From: Shewanella donghaensis
GTDB lineage: Bacteria > Pseudomonadota > Gammaproteobacteria > Enterobacterales > Shewanellaceae
Length of the DNA: 64,000 bases
Assembly (NCBI RefSeq): GCF_007567505.1
Contig: NZ_CP041783.1
Location: 186,001 to 250,000, forward strand
Direction of reading: 5' to 3'
Within the stretch, counting starts at the first letter, position 1. Every line of letters begins with the position of its first letter. Of this stretch, positions 1-10,116 are shown in pieces. The notes beneath the pieces are model-generated. The model was not told where the DNA came from. It saw nothing but the letters and a program-made list of their open reading frames with translations, and made no database searches. A program made the translations under genes and the position numbers.

Positions 1-845
1 TTATGATCTGGTCCCACTATCATTCTGACTAAATGAGGCACAACAAGGCCGATAAAACCAATAATTCCCGTGGCAGCAACCGCGATGCCAACCCCAATAG
101 CGCATAGGATGATGAGACGCAATTTGAGCTTATCTACGTCAAGACCAAGGTGCCTTGCTTCCGCTTCACCCAGTAATAAAGCATTAAGGGCTTTTGCATT
201 GCGGTTAAAGTGCCAGCTAATGATGGCTAAAGCTATCAAGCTTAAAATGACATAATGCCACTGAGCTCCAGCAATGGAGCCCATTTGCCATAAGGTTAAG
301 TCTCGTAAAGCCATATCATTGGCCATGTAAGTTAATACGCCAATGCCTGAGCCTGCTAATGATGCCACTGCAACACCTGATAGCAGTAACAGTACCACTG
401 ATGTTCCGCTAGGGCTTGAGGCGAGTTTATACACCAAAAGCGTGGTGATTAAACCGGCTACGAAGGCGCTAAATGCCACTAAATATTCGCCGCCATTGGG
501 GAATAACACGATACAAACAGCAGCGCCTAAAGCAGCCCCCGATGAGACACCAATAATGCCAGGGTCTGCTAATGGGTTTCTAAATAGGCCCTGCATTACA
601 GCGCCACATTGTGCCAACGTTGCGCCAACGGCGAGTGCGAGTAAAGTGCGTGGTAAGCGCACATTGTTAATGACCAATTGTTCGTGAGGCGCTACTGTCG
701 ATAATGGTTGTTGCGTGGCCCAATTCACCACAGCATTAAAGCTGGTGGTTGGGCTAATTTGCAATGGACCTATGCTGACCGACAACAGGCTTGTTATCAC
801 TAATGCAGTGATTAAACAGGGCCAAAGCCAACGTTGATTTTGCAT
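1..845 (-). CDS. hmuU: Haem ABC transporter permease (FecCD family), 3' end outside window
   Basis: Inner-membrane permease that would move haem from the periplasmic protein HmuT to the cytoplasm, powered by an ATPase (HmuV, expected just beyond the window). 281 codons are visible from an ATG at 845. The protein is strongly hydrophobic with many membrane spans and carries typical FecCD stretches such as RLPRTL, GLFRNPLADPGIIG and, at the window edge, GFVGLVVPHLVR. The family is usually about 340 residues, so about 60 C-terminal residues are missing. It starts 28 bp after hmuT on the same strand, as in an operon. The family call is firm; haem as substrate rests on the neighbours. Confidence 0.9.
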   Translation of the reverse strand, partial: MQNQRWLWPCLITALVITSLLSVSIGPLQISPTTSFNAVVNWATQQPLSTVAPHEQLVINNVRLPRTLLALAVGATLAQCGAVMQGLFRNPLADPGIIGVSSGAALGAAVCIVLFPNGGEYLVAFSAFVAGLITTLLVYKLASSPSGTSVVLLLLSGVAVASLAGSGIGVLTYMANDMALRDLTLWQMGSIAGAQWHYVILSLIALAIISWHFNRNAKALNALLLGEAEARHLGLDVDKLKLRLIILCAIGVGIAVAATGIIGFIGLVVPHLVRMIVGPDH

Positions 846-872
846 GTTAATTCCTACAGCTGATTAACGGCT

Positions 873-1874
873 TTAAAGTTGTTGGGTAGCGGCTTGGATT
901 GAGAGAAAGTCACTGGCAAGAGTATCTGCGGCTTGAATAGCACTTATTCCTAAACCACCTAATAATGCTTGGGGTTTTATTGCTTTGATTTGCTTATGCT
1001 CACCGGCTGGAGTGTGCTGTAGTAATGGCATCTTTTCCAGTAGCTCTGCTGCGGGGTTCTGCTGTTCGTCATCACTGCGATTAGATATTAAAATCACATC
1101 AGGCTGTAACGCCAAAATGCCTTCTTGTGAGACACTTTTATAACCGTCAAAACCTGCGATGTTGTTACCGCCTGCAAGATTTATAATGATATCTGCGGCG
1201 GTATTATTACCACCGACTCTAGCGGGTCTATCAGCTTGTAATAATAAGAATAATACTTTTAATGGTTTGCCGTTGTCGGTGATTTTTTGCTGCTTGGCAT
1301 CAAGCTTTACAAAGGCTTCTTCAACTTGGCTTTTAAGGGCGGTTGCTTGTGATTGGCGTGACAGTAATTCACCCATTTGATCAATATTGGCAAGTAGCTG
1401 AGCTTGAGTGTCAGCATCAGGTAATTGCACCACGTTCACATTGGCCTGCGACAAAACTTCTAGTGTGGTTTTTGGCCCCATGGCATCTGAGCCCAATAGT
1501 AGGCTAGGTGACAGTGCCAATATGCCTTCTGCTGATAGCATTCTGTGATAACCAAGCTTGGCTACCTCTGTCAGTTCTGCAGGTATTTGGCTGGTGGAGT
1601 CAACGCCAACCAATTCATTGCTTGCATCAAGAGCCAGCACCAATTCAGTAATCCCCGCACCTGCACTGACAACTCGAGTATTTTGTGTTTTAAGGCTATT
1701 TACAGGGTTATCAGTGGTCATATCCGTCGCAATAGTCTGACTATAAGCATTTGGTGCCATGAAAGCATTGGTCACTAATGCGCCTGTAACTAAGGCACTT
1801 GTGAATAAAGCACTCAGTACAATGCGTACTTTTTGGGATGTCGGTTTATGAGATATAGATGTAAGGTTGAACAT
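873..1874 (-). CDS. hmuT: Periplasmic haem-binding protein of the ABC importer
   Basis: Captures haem in the periplasm and delivers it to HmuU. After an N-terminal hydrophobic signal segment (residues about 17-45) the protein has a cobalamin/haem-type binding-protein fold (family PF01497): VVSAGAGITELVLALDA near the mature N terminus and LGYHRMLSAEGILALSPSLLLG, where the YH pair is typical of HmuT haem ligands. The start at 1874 is chosen over an ATG four codons upstream because GGAG lies 6 bases ahead of it. 333 residues is normal to slightly long. It follows exbD and precedes hmuU in one transcription unit. Confidence 0.9.
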   Translation of the reverse strand: MFNLTSISHKPTSQKVRIVLSALFTSALVTGALVTNAFMAPNAYSQTIATDMTTDNPVNSLKTQNTRVVSAGAGITELVLALDASNELVGVDSTSQIPAELTEVAKLGYHRMLSAEGILALSPSLLLGSDAMGPKTTLEVLSQANVNVVQLPDADTQAQLLANIDQMGELLSRQSQATALKSQVEEAFVKLDAKQQKITDNGKPLKVLFLLLQADRPARVGGNNTAADIIINLAGGNNIAGFDGYKSVSQEGILALQPDVILISNRSDDEQQNPAAELLEKMPLLQHTPAGEHKQIKAIKPQALLGGLGISAIQAADTLASDFLSIQAATQQL

Positions 1875-1929
1875 GTTTAACTCCAAATAAAAATAAATTT
1901 GTTAGCGGTGCAATTGGTCAGCGAAAAAA

Positions 1930-2346
1930 CTATGGCTCCATGAGGATTTGTGTATTTGATATTTGCTGACGTTGCAGCAAAGCCAGCACATTCATTAGTG
2001 GCTGAACGGGAGCGCTTTTATCTGCAGCGACGACCACCTTTATGTCGGGTTGTTCGCTGATAGCACTTATGAAGGCAGTTTCAAAATCATCTAAATGCTC
2101 AAAAATTTGACCATCAATAGCCCAATGAGGCTCAGTCATCATGATGTTGATGGCAATATGTTGCTGTTGGGATAAAGCCGTGAGTTCGGAGTCTGCCTCA
2201 GTAGGAACGTCTACGGGTAGCGTTAGCAATTGGGTATTCGCAGTGAGCAGTAAAAACACTAAAACGATGAAAATAATGTCGATTAGCGGGGTCAGATCCA
2301 AATGGAAATGACTCTGCTCATTGGTCATCATTTCTGCGCGGATCAT
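1930..2346 (-). CDS. exbD: TonB-system energy transducer ExbD
   Basis: ExbD works with ExbB as the proton-driven motor that energises TonB. The protein has a short cytoplasmic start, one membrane segment (DLTPLIDIIFIVLVFLLL, residues about 17-35) with the conserved Asp of the ExbD/TolR family, and a periplasmic domain. 138 residues is the usual length. Its ATG overlaps the exbB stop by 4 bases (ATGA), indicating translational coupling. The neighbours (tonB upstream, hmuTU downstream) assign it to haem uptake. Confidence 0.93.
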   Translation of the reverse strand: MIRAEMMTNEQSHFHLDLTPLIDIIFIVLVFLLLTANTQLLTLPVDVPTEADSELTALSQQQHIAINIMMTEPHWAIDGQIFEHLDDFETAFISAISEQPDIKVVVAADKSAPVQPLMNVLALLQRQQISNTQILMEP

Positions 2347-3071
2347 GAGAGTGACTCCATAGCGACAGTGGTTTTTGTAGAAGGATTACTTATCACTGAT
2401 TGCGCCTGTTTTACATTTTCATTGCCGATGGTGAGTGCTTGATCTAAGCCTTCAAGCCACAAATTAAGCTGATTAAGTGCGTGAGCTAACTTCTGACAAC
2501 GTTTGTCTGCCCATAAGTTCATTAGGTTAGCGAGGGTGATTGCCGGAACTGCGATAATTAAGCCAGCTGCGGTGGTATTCATCGCCAGTCCAAGACCTGT
2601 TGCAAGTTGAGAGGGCGTTACAGGCCCGTCTGACAACCCCAATTGGCTGAACATTTCAATAAGCCCAAGTACAGTCCCTAGCAAACCCAGTAGTGGGGTT
2701 ATCACGCCGATAATCTGTAATACCTTTAAACCTGAACTGAGTTTTTCTTTTTGTTTCAGTAGCCATAGGTTGACGATTTCTTCACGCATTGTTCGTGGCT
2801 GATCAGCATGGGACAGTAATAAGGCAGTGCCTTTGGCCAACATACTTTTACCTTGGCTAAGCTGGGTGATTAATTGCTGTCTTTGATCTGGCGTTGCGCT
2901 GCGAGTTTGCTGGCGTAATTCAGTTAACCAATGATCCCGTTTGGTGAGTTCATTCATTATCAAGGCGAATCGTTCTAGAACGATTAATGACGCAATAAAA
3001 GCGCAACCTAACAAAGGCCAGGTGAGGTAACCAAGCTGCTCAGATAACTGTAAATATAACGATTGAGGCAT
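2343..3071 (-). CDS. exbB: TonB-system proton channel ExbB (MotA/TolQ/ExbB family)
   Basis: Inner-membrane channel subunit of the TonB motor. It has a first membrane segment near residues 12-32, a cytoplasmic loop, and two further segments around residues 115-200; the family signature is visible as GVITPLLGLLGTVLGLIEMF and GLGLAMNTTAAGLIIAVPAI. 242 residues falls within the ExbB range. It is 147 bp downstream of tonB and overlaps exbD by 4 bp. Paralogous TolQ is excluded by the company of TonB and a haem ABC importer. Confidence 0.93.
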   Translation of the reverse strand: MPQSLYLQLSEQLGYLTWPLLGCAFIASLIVLERFALIMNELTKRDHWLTELRQQTRSATPDQRQQLITQLSQGKSMLAKGTALLLSHADQPRTMREEIVNLWLLKQKEKLSSGLKVLQIIGVITPLLGLLGTVLGLIEMFSQLGLSDGPVTPSQLATGLGLAMNTTAAGLIIAVPAITLANLMNLWADKRCQKLAHALNQLNLWLEGLDQALTIGNENVKQAQSVISNPSTKTTVAMESLS

Positions 3072-3218
3072 TAACGTATTTCCTTAGGTATAACTCGCTT
3101 ATTTAGTACGTTATTCCTAAAACGTGGTTAAACAAGATTGTGGCTAATTATGATTAACTGGTGCCACTTGATGACTCGATTACCCTTATTTCCTGCAGGG
3201 TGGTTGATTTATTGCTTG

Positions 3219-3968
3219 TTAATTCAGTGCAAATTTAACCGGTACTCTCACGGTATAGGCATAAGCGGTTTGTGGTGATGGCGCGGCAAATTGCCATTGC
3301 TCAACGGCATTCATTGCTGCTGCATCAAGTAAGTTATAACCAGAGCTGTCGATAATGGTCAGTGAAAGTTGCTCACCAATTTGGTTAAACATCACTTCAA
3401 TCGTCGCAGTACCTTCAAAGCCACGCTTACGGGCTTTTTTAGGGTAATTGGGTTGTGCTGGTGGCGCAGAGAATGTTGGCTTATTTAGCGCTATTGTTTG
3501 CTGACTAACACCTTGCTTAGCGTCTACTTGTTGCTGGTTATGGCTGTTATCGGATTCAATGCTGGTGGTTAATTCTTCTGCTTGTTCGACTTCTGCGTCA
3601 TTGACTTCAGTTGAGGTATTGTCAGTTTTAGCCACTTCTTCAATCACCATCTCTTCGACGGCCGTTTCTTCAATCGCTTCTTTAGGTTTCGCCTTAACGA
3701 TTGCCTGTTCGCTAATGGTTTTCTTAATGACCTGCTTTACAACTTCTGGTTGTATTTTGACTTCTTTTTCCACCACTTCTTTCGTTTTAGACTGTTGAAC
3801 CATAGCCGTTTTAGCTTGCATCGCAATGGCGATACTGACGGTGTGATTAGACCCCATAGCAGCACCTTCAGTTAATTGAATTTCAGGTACTGAATTTTGC
3901 GAGGCAAGTACCCCTCCTTGAATCAAAATTGTTAAGCAACCAAAAGCAAAATATCGTTTAGGTGTCAT
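3219..3968 (-). CDS. tonB: TonB energy transducer with an acidic/basic linker
   Basis: Couples the ExbB-ExbD motor to outer-membrane receptors. The N terminus holds one hydrophobic anchor (about residues 7-23), the C terminus a TonB_C domain (about 165-249; NYPKKARKRGFEGTATIEV, then AAMNAVEQWQF). The linker (about 50-160) is rich in Glu, Lys, Val and Gln rather than the Pro-Lys/Pro-Glu repeats seen in most TonB proteins. 249 residues is normal. It is the first gene of tonB-exbB-exbD-hmuTU and is divergent from the haem receptor, with a Fur-like site between them. Iron repression is inferred. Confidence 0.9.
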   Translation of the reverse strand: MTPKRYFAFGCLTILIQGGVLASQNSVPEIQLTEGAAMGSNHTVSIAIAMQAKTAMVQQSKTKEVVEKEVKIQPEVVKQVIKKTISEQAIVKAKPKEAIEETAVEEMVIEEVAKTDNTSTEVNDAEVEQAEELTTSIESDNSHNQQQVDAKQGVSQQTIALNKPTFSAPPAQPNYPKKARKRGFEGTATIEVMFNQIGEQLSLTIIDSSGYNLLDAAAMNAVEQWQFAAPSPQTAYAYTVRVPVKFALN

Positions 3969-4142
3969 GAGTTCTATTCTTCTATTTACGGCAACCTGTT
4001 TAATAGTTAAACAAATTGTGATTGTGCTGATTTTAAGCTAAGTGTCTTTACAATCTTTACAAATGTATAATTAACAATTACTTATAATCAAACCTTGTCA
4101 TTGTGATTGCTAAGATACCTCAATAGTAATGAGATCGCAAAT

Positions 4143-4161
4143 GATAATGATTTTCATTTGA
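4143..4161. promoter_or_regulatory. Fur-box-like operator between tonB and the haem receptor
   Basis: The site starts GATAATGAT and continues into TTTCATT; I count 14 of 19 matches to the Fur consensus. It sits 175 bp upstream of the tonB start and about 212 bp upstream of the receptor start, in the 404-bp divergent spacer, so one site could control both iron-repressed units. The rest of the spacer is AT-rich; no other clear signal was seen. Confidence 0.7.
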
Positions 4162-4372
4162 TCTATATTTTATTCTCAGGTAAAGTGCGGCAAATAGTCA
4201 TTCAATGACGATTAAATTTAGTTAGGTTCCACTTCTAAAAATCACCCTAATTTGCTATGAGATTGTGCAGGATAGTAGACGGGGCAGTGCAACAGGAAAG
4301 TGCATATGATTGAGCTAGGGAATGAGCAGTGGATTACGTTGTTTTCGCATTTATTTTTCTGAGGATTTTACA

Positions 4373-6409
4373 ATGACCAAGAAGCCACTAGTAGTTGCAA
4401 TGGCAATGGTTTTTAGCACGGCAGCATACGCGCAGGACATAAAGCAAGTTACTGAGTTCGATGAAGTATTAGTAACCGCTACACGTATTAGTGAAAAGGC
4501 ATCAGACACGAGCAGAAGTGTCACCGTTGTCGGCGAAGAGAAAATTCAAGAACTACAACCATCTTCGGTTGCTGATGCATTAAAAAATGAAGCAAACGTT
4601 AGCGTAACCAATGGTCCTCGCGCATCGTCTCAAGGTGTTGAAATTCGTGGTCTCAGCGGCCAACGTGTTCTACAAACTATCGATGGCGCTCGTCAAAATA
4701 CCAATTCTGGTCACCGCGGAACTTATTTCATGGATCCTGAGTTATTAAGCTCAATTGAGGTGGTTCGTGGTCCAGCAAGTAGCTTGTGGGGCAGTGGTGC
4801 AATTGGTGGTGTGGTTGCACAAAATACAAAATCAGCGAGCGACTTTTTAGAAGACGGCGACACGTTTGGTGGTTACGTTAAACAAGGCTTTGAAACTAAC
4901 GGCGATAAAATTAAAACTAGCGCGACTCTTTACGGCATTGCTGACAACATTGATTGGTTATTGAGTGGTAGCTATCACGACAGTAATAATATCAAGATTG
5001 GCAATGACCAAACCCTTGAAAACAGCGGGTCTGAAGTTGGCAGTGGTTTAGCTAAAATTGGTTGGGAGCCATCGGATGATCAACGTTTACAGTTCTCTGC
5101 TCGTTTTTCTGATACTGATGAATTAGTTCCAAGTAACCCATCAACCGTAGTCGGTAGCTCTGTACCATTAATCCAACGTAATACTAAAGATCAGAATGTT
5201 ACCCTCGATTACAGCTTTAACCCTTCTGATAATCCGTTAGTTGATTTAAATGCCAACCTATACTGGAACGGTACTGACTACGATGAAGATCGCGTCACTA
5301 AAGATCAGATTGATAGTACTGAATACAACACCATTGGTTTTACCATAAATAACAGCTCAAGCTTTGCTAATACAGTATTAACTTACGGTATTGACGGCTA
5401 TCAAGACAGCATTAAAACCGTCCGTGATGACAGCGGCCAAGTAGGCGAACGACCTGAAAATATTGATGGTGAAACGACGGTTTGGGGCGCATTTACCAAA
5501 GCTGATATAGCCTTAACTGATACCTTGGCACTAGATGCTGCTGTGCGATACGACACGTTTAAAAATGAAAGTAACAACTTAAATGAGTCATCAGATGATA
5601 ATGCATTTACCCCATCGATTGGTCTTGTGTGGAATACAACTGAGTGGTTAACCCTAAGTGCTCGATATGATGAAGCATTCCGTGCACCGAGTATTGAAGA
5701 AATGTACTCAACAGGTTCGCATTACTGTATTCCGTCAATCCCTGGTTTCTTACCTGATGGCTTGTGTAATACCTTTGAAATCAACCCAGATTTAAAAGCT
5801 GAAAAAGCACAAAACAAAGAAGTAAAAGCTGATATGCGTTTTGCTGATTTAGCGGGTAATGATGAACTGGCGATTACCTTAAGTGTATTTAGAAATGATG
5901 TTGATGATTTTATTGAGCAAACTGTTTCAAACCCTCTGCATGGTATTCCAGGTTTAGAGCAAACAACCTCTTGGAATAATGTTGATGAGGCGCAGCTTAC
6001 AGGTTTTGAATTCACGACTCGTTACCGCTACAACCAAACTCGGGTGATCTTTAACTACGGTCAAACTGAAGGTAAAGATAAGACGACTGATGAGTACTTA
6101 TCTAACATTCCAGCTAAGAAATTGGGATTCGATTTATCACAAGCCATTATGGAAGGTGATATCAAGTTAGGGACTCGCTTCACTTATGTCTCTGAGCAAG
6201 ATGACTTACCGGTAGATAACCTTAACCAATATGACTCTTACAAACTATGGGATGTTTACGTCGCATGGGAACCTGCAATGGGGACTTTCGAAGGTTTGAG
6301 AGTGGACTTTGCTGTAGAGAATATTGGCGATGAAGAGTACCGTCAAGCGTGGCAAACCTTGTACGAACAAGGCCGCAATTTTAAATTGTCAGCTCGTTAT
6401 TCTTTCTAG
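4373..6409 (+). CDS. hugA: TonB-dependent outer-membrane haem receptor
   Basis: Imports haem across the outer membrane using TonB energy. A signal peptide (cut near AYA-QD) is followed by a TonB box-like stretch (DEVLVTATR), a plug domain (about residues 40-160, ending VVRGPASSLWGSGAIGGVV) and a 22-strand-type barrel ending in aromatic F. The haem-receptor hallmark is present: a FRAP box (EAFRAPSIEEMY), a His (GSHY) and an NPDL box. 678 residues is normal. The start at 4373 is preferred to one 17 codons upstream because GAGG lies 8 bases ahead and the signal peptide begins there. hutX and hutZ follow on the same strand. Confidence 0.93.
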   Translation: MTKKPLVVAMAMVFSTAAYAQDIKQVTEFDEVLVTATRISEKASDTSRSVTVVGEEKIQELQPSSVADALKNEANVSVTNGPRASSQGVEIRGLSGQRVLQTIDGARQNTNSGHRGTYFMDPELLSSIEVVRGPASSLWGSGAIGGVVAQNTKSASDFLEDGDTFGGYVKQGFETNGDKIKTSATLYGIADNIDWLLSGSYHDSNNIKIGNDQTLENSGSEVGSGLAKIGWEPSDDQRLQFSARFSDTDELVPSNPSTVVGSSVPLIQRNTKDQNVTLDYSFNPSDNPLVDLNANLYWNGTDYDEDRVTKDQIDSTEYNTIGFTINNSSSFANTVLTYGIDGYQDSIKTVRDDSGQVGERPENIDGETTVWGAFTKADIALTDTLALDAAVRYDTFKNESNNLNESSDDNAFTPSIGLVWNTTEWLTLSARYDEAFRAPSIEEMYSTGSHYCIPSIPGFLPDGLCNTFEINPDLKAEKAQNKEVKADMRFADLAGNDELAITLSVFRNDVDDFIEQTVSNPLHGIPGLEQTTSWNNVDEAQLTGFEFTTRYRYNQTRVIFNYGQTEGKDKTTDEYLSNIPAKKLGFDLSQAIMEGDIKLGTRFTYVSEQDDLPVDNLNQYDSYKLWDVYVAWEPAMGTFEGLRVDFAVENIGDEEYRQAWQTLYEQGRNFKLSARYSF

Positions 6410-6533
6410 TCATTAATTAGCCGATTTTGGGCAGTAAGATTGACTTACTGCCTTTATCAAACATTTTCACTGATGATTAACAAAGGAATGGGTCATCAGT
6501 CATTCAGCATTATTCACGAAATTGGAGTATTCC

Positions 6534-7043
6534 ATGACTGTATCAGTCGAAACAATTCGTCATTATTTAAATGAAAATCCACAAGCGATGCCTGCACAAA
6601 TTTCAGCAGCACTCAATGTATCTGAGCGACAAGTGGTAGCAGCGCTTCCTGATGGTCAGTTCACTGCGCTACCTTTAGCAGAGAAAGATGCATTACTGAC
6701 CTCTTTACCAGAATGGGGGCCAATGACCACTATAGTGGCAGTATCTGGCAGCATTTTTGAATTTAAAGGTGCGTTCCCAAAAGGGAAATATGCTCACGGC
6801 TATTACAACTTAATTACTAAAGGTGATGGGTTGCATGGTCATTTAAAACTCGATGACATCAGCGCCATTGCTTTAATCAGTAAACCGTTTAGAGGCACTG
6901 AAAGTCACTCGATTAACTTTTTTGGTGCAGATGGCGAAATGGTATTCAAAATCTACTTAGGCCGAGATAAAAAACGAGTATTACTTGCGGATCAAGTCAC
7001 ACGTTTTCAGGCATTAAAAGCCAGTGTTACTGAAGCGGCGTAA
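6534..7043 (+). CDS. hutX: Cytosolic haem utilisation carrier HutX
   Basis: HutX-family proteins bind haem in the cytoplasm and hand it to HutZ. The protein (169 residues) has a short helical start (TIRHYLNENP, AALNVSERQVVAALP) and the compact beta domain of the HutX/ChuX family with GSIFEFKGAFP and GLHGHLKLDDISAIALIS. The ATG at 6534 has GGAG 6 bases upstream; an in-frame TTG at 6522 is less likely. It lies between the receptor and hutZ, matching the hut arrangement of Vibrio and Shewanella. Confidence 0.9.
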   Translation: MTVSVETIRHYLNENPQAMPAQISAALNVSERQVVAALPDGQFTALPLAEKDALLTSLPEWGPMTTIVAVSGSIFEFKGAFPKGKYAHGYYNLITKGDGLHGHLKLDDISAIALISKPFRGTESHSINFFGADGEMVFKIYLGRDKKRVLLADQVTRFQALKASVTEAA

Positions 7044-7134
7044 GCCACTTACTAAGTAAAGTATTACTTTGGCTAGCAATTGAGATGCCCATTAATTGCG
7101 AGGCAAGAAAAGAATTAATATTGAGGAAAGTGTG

Positions 7135-7683
7135 ATGACAACAGAAAAAGAGCAGCGCTTACGCGAAAAATTATTACCTGAAATTGAAGAATTTAAAGCG
7201 CAGCGCTCAACGCTGCAATTAGCAACACAAGATGCAGACGGTGTGCCTAATGCCAGTTACGCTCCTTTTGCTTTAGCTGATGACGGCTTTTATATTTTGG
7301 TCAGTGAATTGGCTCGTCATGGTACTAACTTGAAAGCATCAGCCAAATTGTCAGTGATGTTAGTACAGGATGAAACTGAAGCTAAAAGTGTTTTTGCTCG
7401 TAAGCGGTTAACCTTTGATGCCACTGCAGAATTGGTGTCTCGCGATAGTGATACTTTCAAAAAAGGGGTTGCGGCATTATCGGCTCGATTTGGTGAAATG
7501 ATTGATAATCTGGCGATATTGAACGACTTTAATTTGTTTAAACTCAATCCTCATCACGGTTTATATGTGAAGGGCTTTGGGCAAGCATTTAGTCTATCAG
7601 GTTCTGAATTATTAGATGTTGATTGGAAGCGTGATGGCCATCATGGCACACCCAAACAACCTGAAGCAGCGACAGCTGTTTAA
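7135..7683 (+). CDS. hutZ: Haem-degrading protein HutZ/HugZ
   Basis: HutZ is a flavin-fold haem-binding protein that opens the haem ring to release iron. This 182-residue protein has the pyridoxamine-oxidase-like split barrel (TLQLATQDADGVPNASYAPF, then FYILVSELARHGTNL) and the C-terminal RDGHHG segment that carries the likely haem-ligand His. The ATG at 7135 has GAGG 8 bases ahead; an upstream in-frame TTG at 7096 is rejected. It is the last gene of hugA-hutX-hutZ and is followed by a strong terminator. Confidence 0.9.
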   Translation: MTTEKEQRLREKLLPEIEEFKAQRSTLQLATQDADGVPNASYAPFALADDGFYILVSELARHGTNLKASAKLSVMLVQDETEAKSVFARKRLTFDATAELVSRDSDTFKKGVAALSARFGEMIDNLAILNDFNLFKLNPHHGLYVKGFGQAFSLSGSELLDVDWKRDGHHGTPKQPEAATAV

Positions 7684-7764
7684 ACATAGCTATTTGATCA
7701 AGTAGGCAAATCAAGTTAGTAAATATTGATACAAGAATATACTTGAAACTAAAAAGTTAAATTT

Positions 7765-7801
7765 AAAGCACTGAATATTAATAATACTCAGTGCTTTTTT
7801 G
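7765..7801. terminator. Rho-independent terminator after hutZ
   Basis: A perfect 10-bp stem (AAAGCACTGA / TCAGTGCTTT) with a 13-base loop is followed by a T run. It ends the hugA-hutX-hutZ unit. The A-rich left arm could also act on the other strand. Confidence 0.85.
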
Positions 7802-7976
7802 AATTTATTATTTTGATGGATGTCATTTAACTATATATGAGTTTCATCATTTTAGCTCTAACAAGTCTCAGTTCAAGTCTGGGTTTAGGGCGCATGACTA
7901 ATCACTTATTACTATCTCTTCTAACTTCGATGCTTAGTCACTTAATCTGCAGCTTAATTAAATTCAATAAAGTCAT

Positions 7977-8942
7977 CTAATCAAATTTTATGTTGTCATA
8001 AAACGATTTTATAGTGTCTTTCAGCCATTGTAATTTAGGGTTATGGGCATTGCGTTTATGCCATATTAATGTGAAAGGAATTTGTAATTTAGCTTGATCC
8101 GCCACATTAACAGGAATAGGTAAGCATACTAAATCAGGGTGAAGGTTTTCAGTATACCGCTGACAATATCTAGGGGCTGTGGTGATCATATTTTGGTTTG
8201 GCTGCGCCGCCATAAACAGTGATTGCTCAAAACTAGACATGGTAAGGGTGATATTACGTTTTAAGCCTTGTTCGCTCAGTACTTCATCTAATGCCCAAGT
8301 TTCACTTTTCTCCCATACGATATTGATATGTGGATATTTGAGAAAGGTATCCAAGTTCCACTCTTCTTGCAATGCAGGGTGTGCTTTATGTAAATACACC
8401 ATTGGAAGATCAGTAAACAAAATTTCAAAATCTATGAAGTAGGGCAATAAATCTAACGACTCTTTTGAGCGAGGGTGGCTTTCTCTGCCGGTTAATCCAA
8501 TATCAATTTCCCCTGAAATAAGCGCCTCTAAAGAGTCATAATCCCAGTTATAGGTTTTGATTTTTGCATCAGTGTAGCGTGTTTGAATTTCTTGAATGAG
8601 CTCTGTGAGCGTGAACAGTAATAAAGGGGATTCAATGGCTAAGTCAAACTGAATCCCTTTTGGTGAGTCACCGCTTTGTTTTTGTAGCAGTTGGTTACTT
8701 ATTTGCAACCAATCGGCAAGATCTTGTTCCATGCTTTGGGTAAAAGGGGTCGGCGCTAACCCCTTAGGTGTTTTGACGAACAAAGGATCGTCAAACCAAT
8801 CCCGCAGTTTTCTGAGTGATTTACTCACTGAGGAAGGGGTCACATTCAGCTTTTTTGCTGTTTTTGACACACTTAGCTCTTGAGTTAGTAATTGCAGAGT
8901 ATGCAATAAATTCAGATCAAGACGGGACAGTGATTTTTTCAT
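7977..8942 (-). CDS. LysR-family transcriptional regulator
   Basis: 321 residues with an N-terminal winged helix-turn-helix (residues about 6-65: [25 protein letters not shown], then [20 protein letters not shown]) and a periplasmic-binding-protein-like effector domain (about 95-310). The effector is not identifiable. It overlaps the end of the upstream MFS exporter gene by 26 bp on the same strand, so it is probably cotranscribed with it and may control it. Confidence 0.88.
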   Translation of the reverse strand: MKKSLSRLDLNLLHTLQLLTQELSVSKTAKKLNVTPSSVSKSLRKLRDWFDDPLFVKTPKGLAPTPFTQSMEQDLADWLQISNQLLQKQSGDSPKGIQFDLAIESPLLLFTLTELIQEIQTRYTDAKIKTYNWDYDSLEALISGEIDIGLTGRESHPRSKESLDLLPYFIDFEILFTDLPMVYLHKAHPALQEEWNLDTFLKYPHINIVWEKSETWALDEVLSEQGLKRNITLTMSSFEQSLFMAAQPNQNMITTAPRYCQRYTENLHPDLVCLPIPVNVADQAKLQIPFTLIWHKRNAHNPKLQWLKDTIKSFYDNIKFD

Positions 8943-10116
8943 GATTTTGGCTTTGAGAAGACTTAGGCACTAATAGTATTAAAGCAATACTGGTTACGCT
9001 ACCTAAAACCAAAATTATCACTAACATATTCAATGCGTTTACACCTAAAAGACCCATAATCCAGATATAAAACGCAGAACACGACACTTGAGTGATACCA
9101 AGCAATGAGCTGGCAACGCCTGCACGCACAGCATATGGGCTAAGGGCTTGGCTCATAGAAACTCCGAAACCAATCGCAAAACCTGAACATATAAACCCGA
9201 AGCCGAGTAAATACCAATGATGATTCAAATCTGCTAATAAAGTGATTGTCATCACTGTAGCAGCGAGTGCAAACAAACTTTGTGAAGCGAGCAATATGCT
9301 ACGTTCTTTAAAAATAGACAAGGCTAAAGGGGCAGCAAAAGAGGCAATCATGCTGATTAACGCCGTTACAGCCATAATGGTTGAATACTGACTTCTATCA
9401 AAGCCCATATCATTCATCACTAACATGGGGGAAACGTTAACGTAGGTTAAAATTGTCGTCATACCAAGCGAAGTAATCATAATGCGACTGATAAAGAAGC
9501 GTTCGGCAAATGATTCTGTTGCGGAGGGTAAAAACGTAAGGTTTTCATTAACGCTGGTGGATGTTTTTAGGTTGGTTTCCTTTAATATTAGCGATGATAA
9601 AATACAAACAGCACCACCCATTATCGCCATAGTGAGAAACAAACTTGGCCATGGGTATTTAAGCATAATCATATAACCAATTACGGGCGCGATAACGGGA
9701 ATAACACAGGTGATACCATTGATCATCGACAGCACTTTAGCGCGGCGAGTATCATCCAACACATCACGAATAATAGCAAAGGCCACCACGTAGCAAGTAC
9801 CGGCTCCAACTCCTTGAATAAATCTAGCCATTAAAAATGTGCTGCTCTGTTCAGCCATTCCGCCCAATATTGAAGCCACCGTGAAGATAATAGCCCCAGT
9901 AATAGCAACAGGTTTACGGCCAATTGAATCTGACAGTTTTCCTGCAATCAGCATGGTGGTTGCCATACCTGTTAAATAGATAGAAAAGGCAAAATGCAGC
10001 TGTGATTCTGTTGCGTTAAGATCCGCGCCAATCTGTGGCAAACCCACTAAGTAAAGATCGATTGCGGTAGGGTAGAGTAAAACCAGGGCAAAACTGCAGA
10101 GTAGATATCGGGACAT
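8917..10116 (-). CDS. MFS drug exporter, Bcr/CflA type
   Basis: A 399-residue, 12-span inner-membrane antiporter. The MFS loop motif between spans 2 and 3 is clear ([14 protein letters not shown], about residues 59-72) and [17 protein letters not shown] fits the Bcr/CflA multidrug subfamily. Substrate cannot be told from sequence. It is followed by an overlapping LysR gene on the same strand; the pair looks like an exporter with its regulator, although LysR genes are more often divergent from their targets. Confidence 0.85.
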   Translation of the reverse strand: MSRYLLCSFALVLLYPTAIDLYLVGLPQIGADLNATESQLHFAFSIYLTGMATTMLIAGKLSDSIGRKPVAITGAIIFTVASILGGMAEQSSTFLMARFIQGVGAGTCYVVAFAIIRDVLDDTRRAKVLSMINGITCVIPVIAPVIGYMIMLKYPWPSLFLTMAIMGGAVCILSSLILKETNLKTSTSVNENLTFLPSATESFAERFFISRIMITSLGMTTILTYVNVSPMLVMNDMGFDRSQYSTIMAVTALISMIASFAAPLALSIFKERSILLASQSLFALAATVMTITLLADLNHHWYLLGFGFICSGFAIGFGVSMSQALSPYAVRAGVASSLLGITQVSCSAFYIWIMGLLGVNALNMLVIILVLGSVTSIALILLVPKSSQSQNHEKITVPS

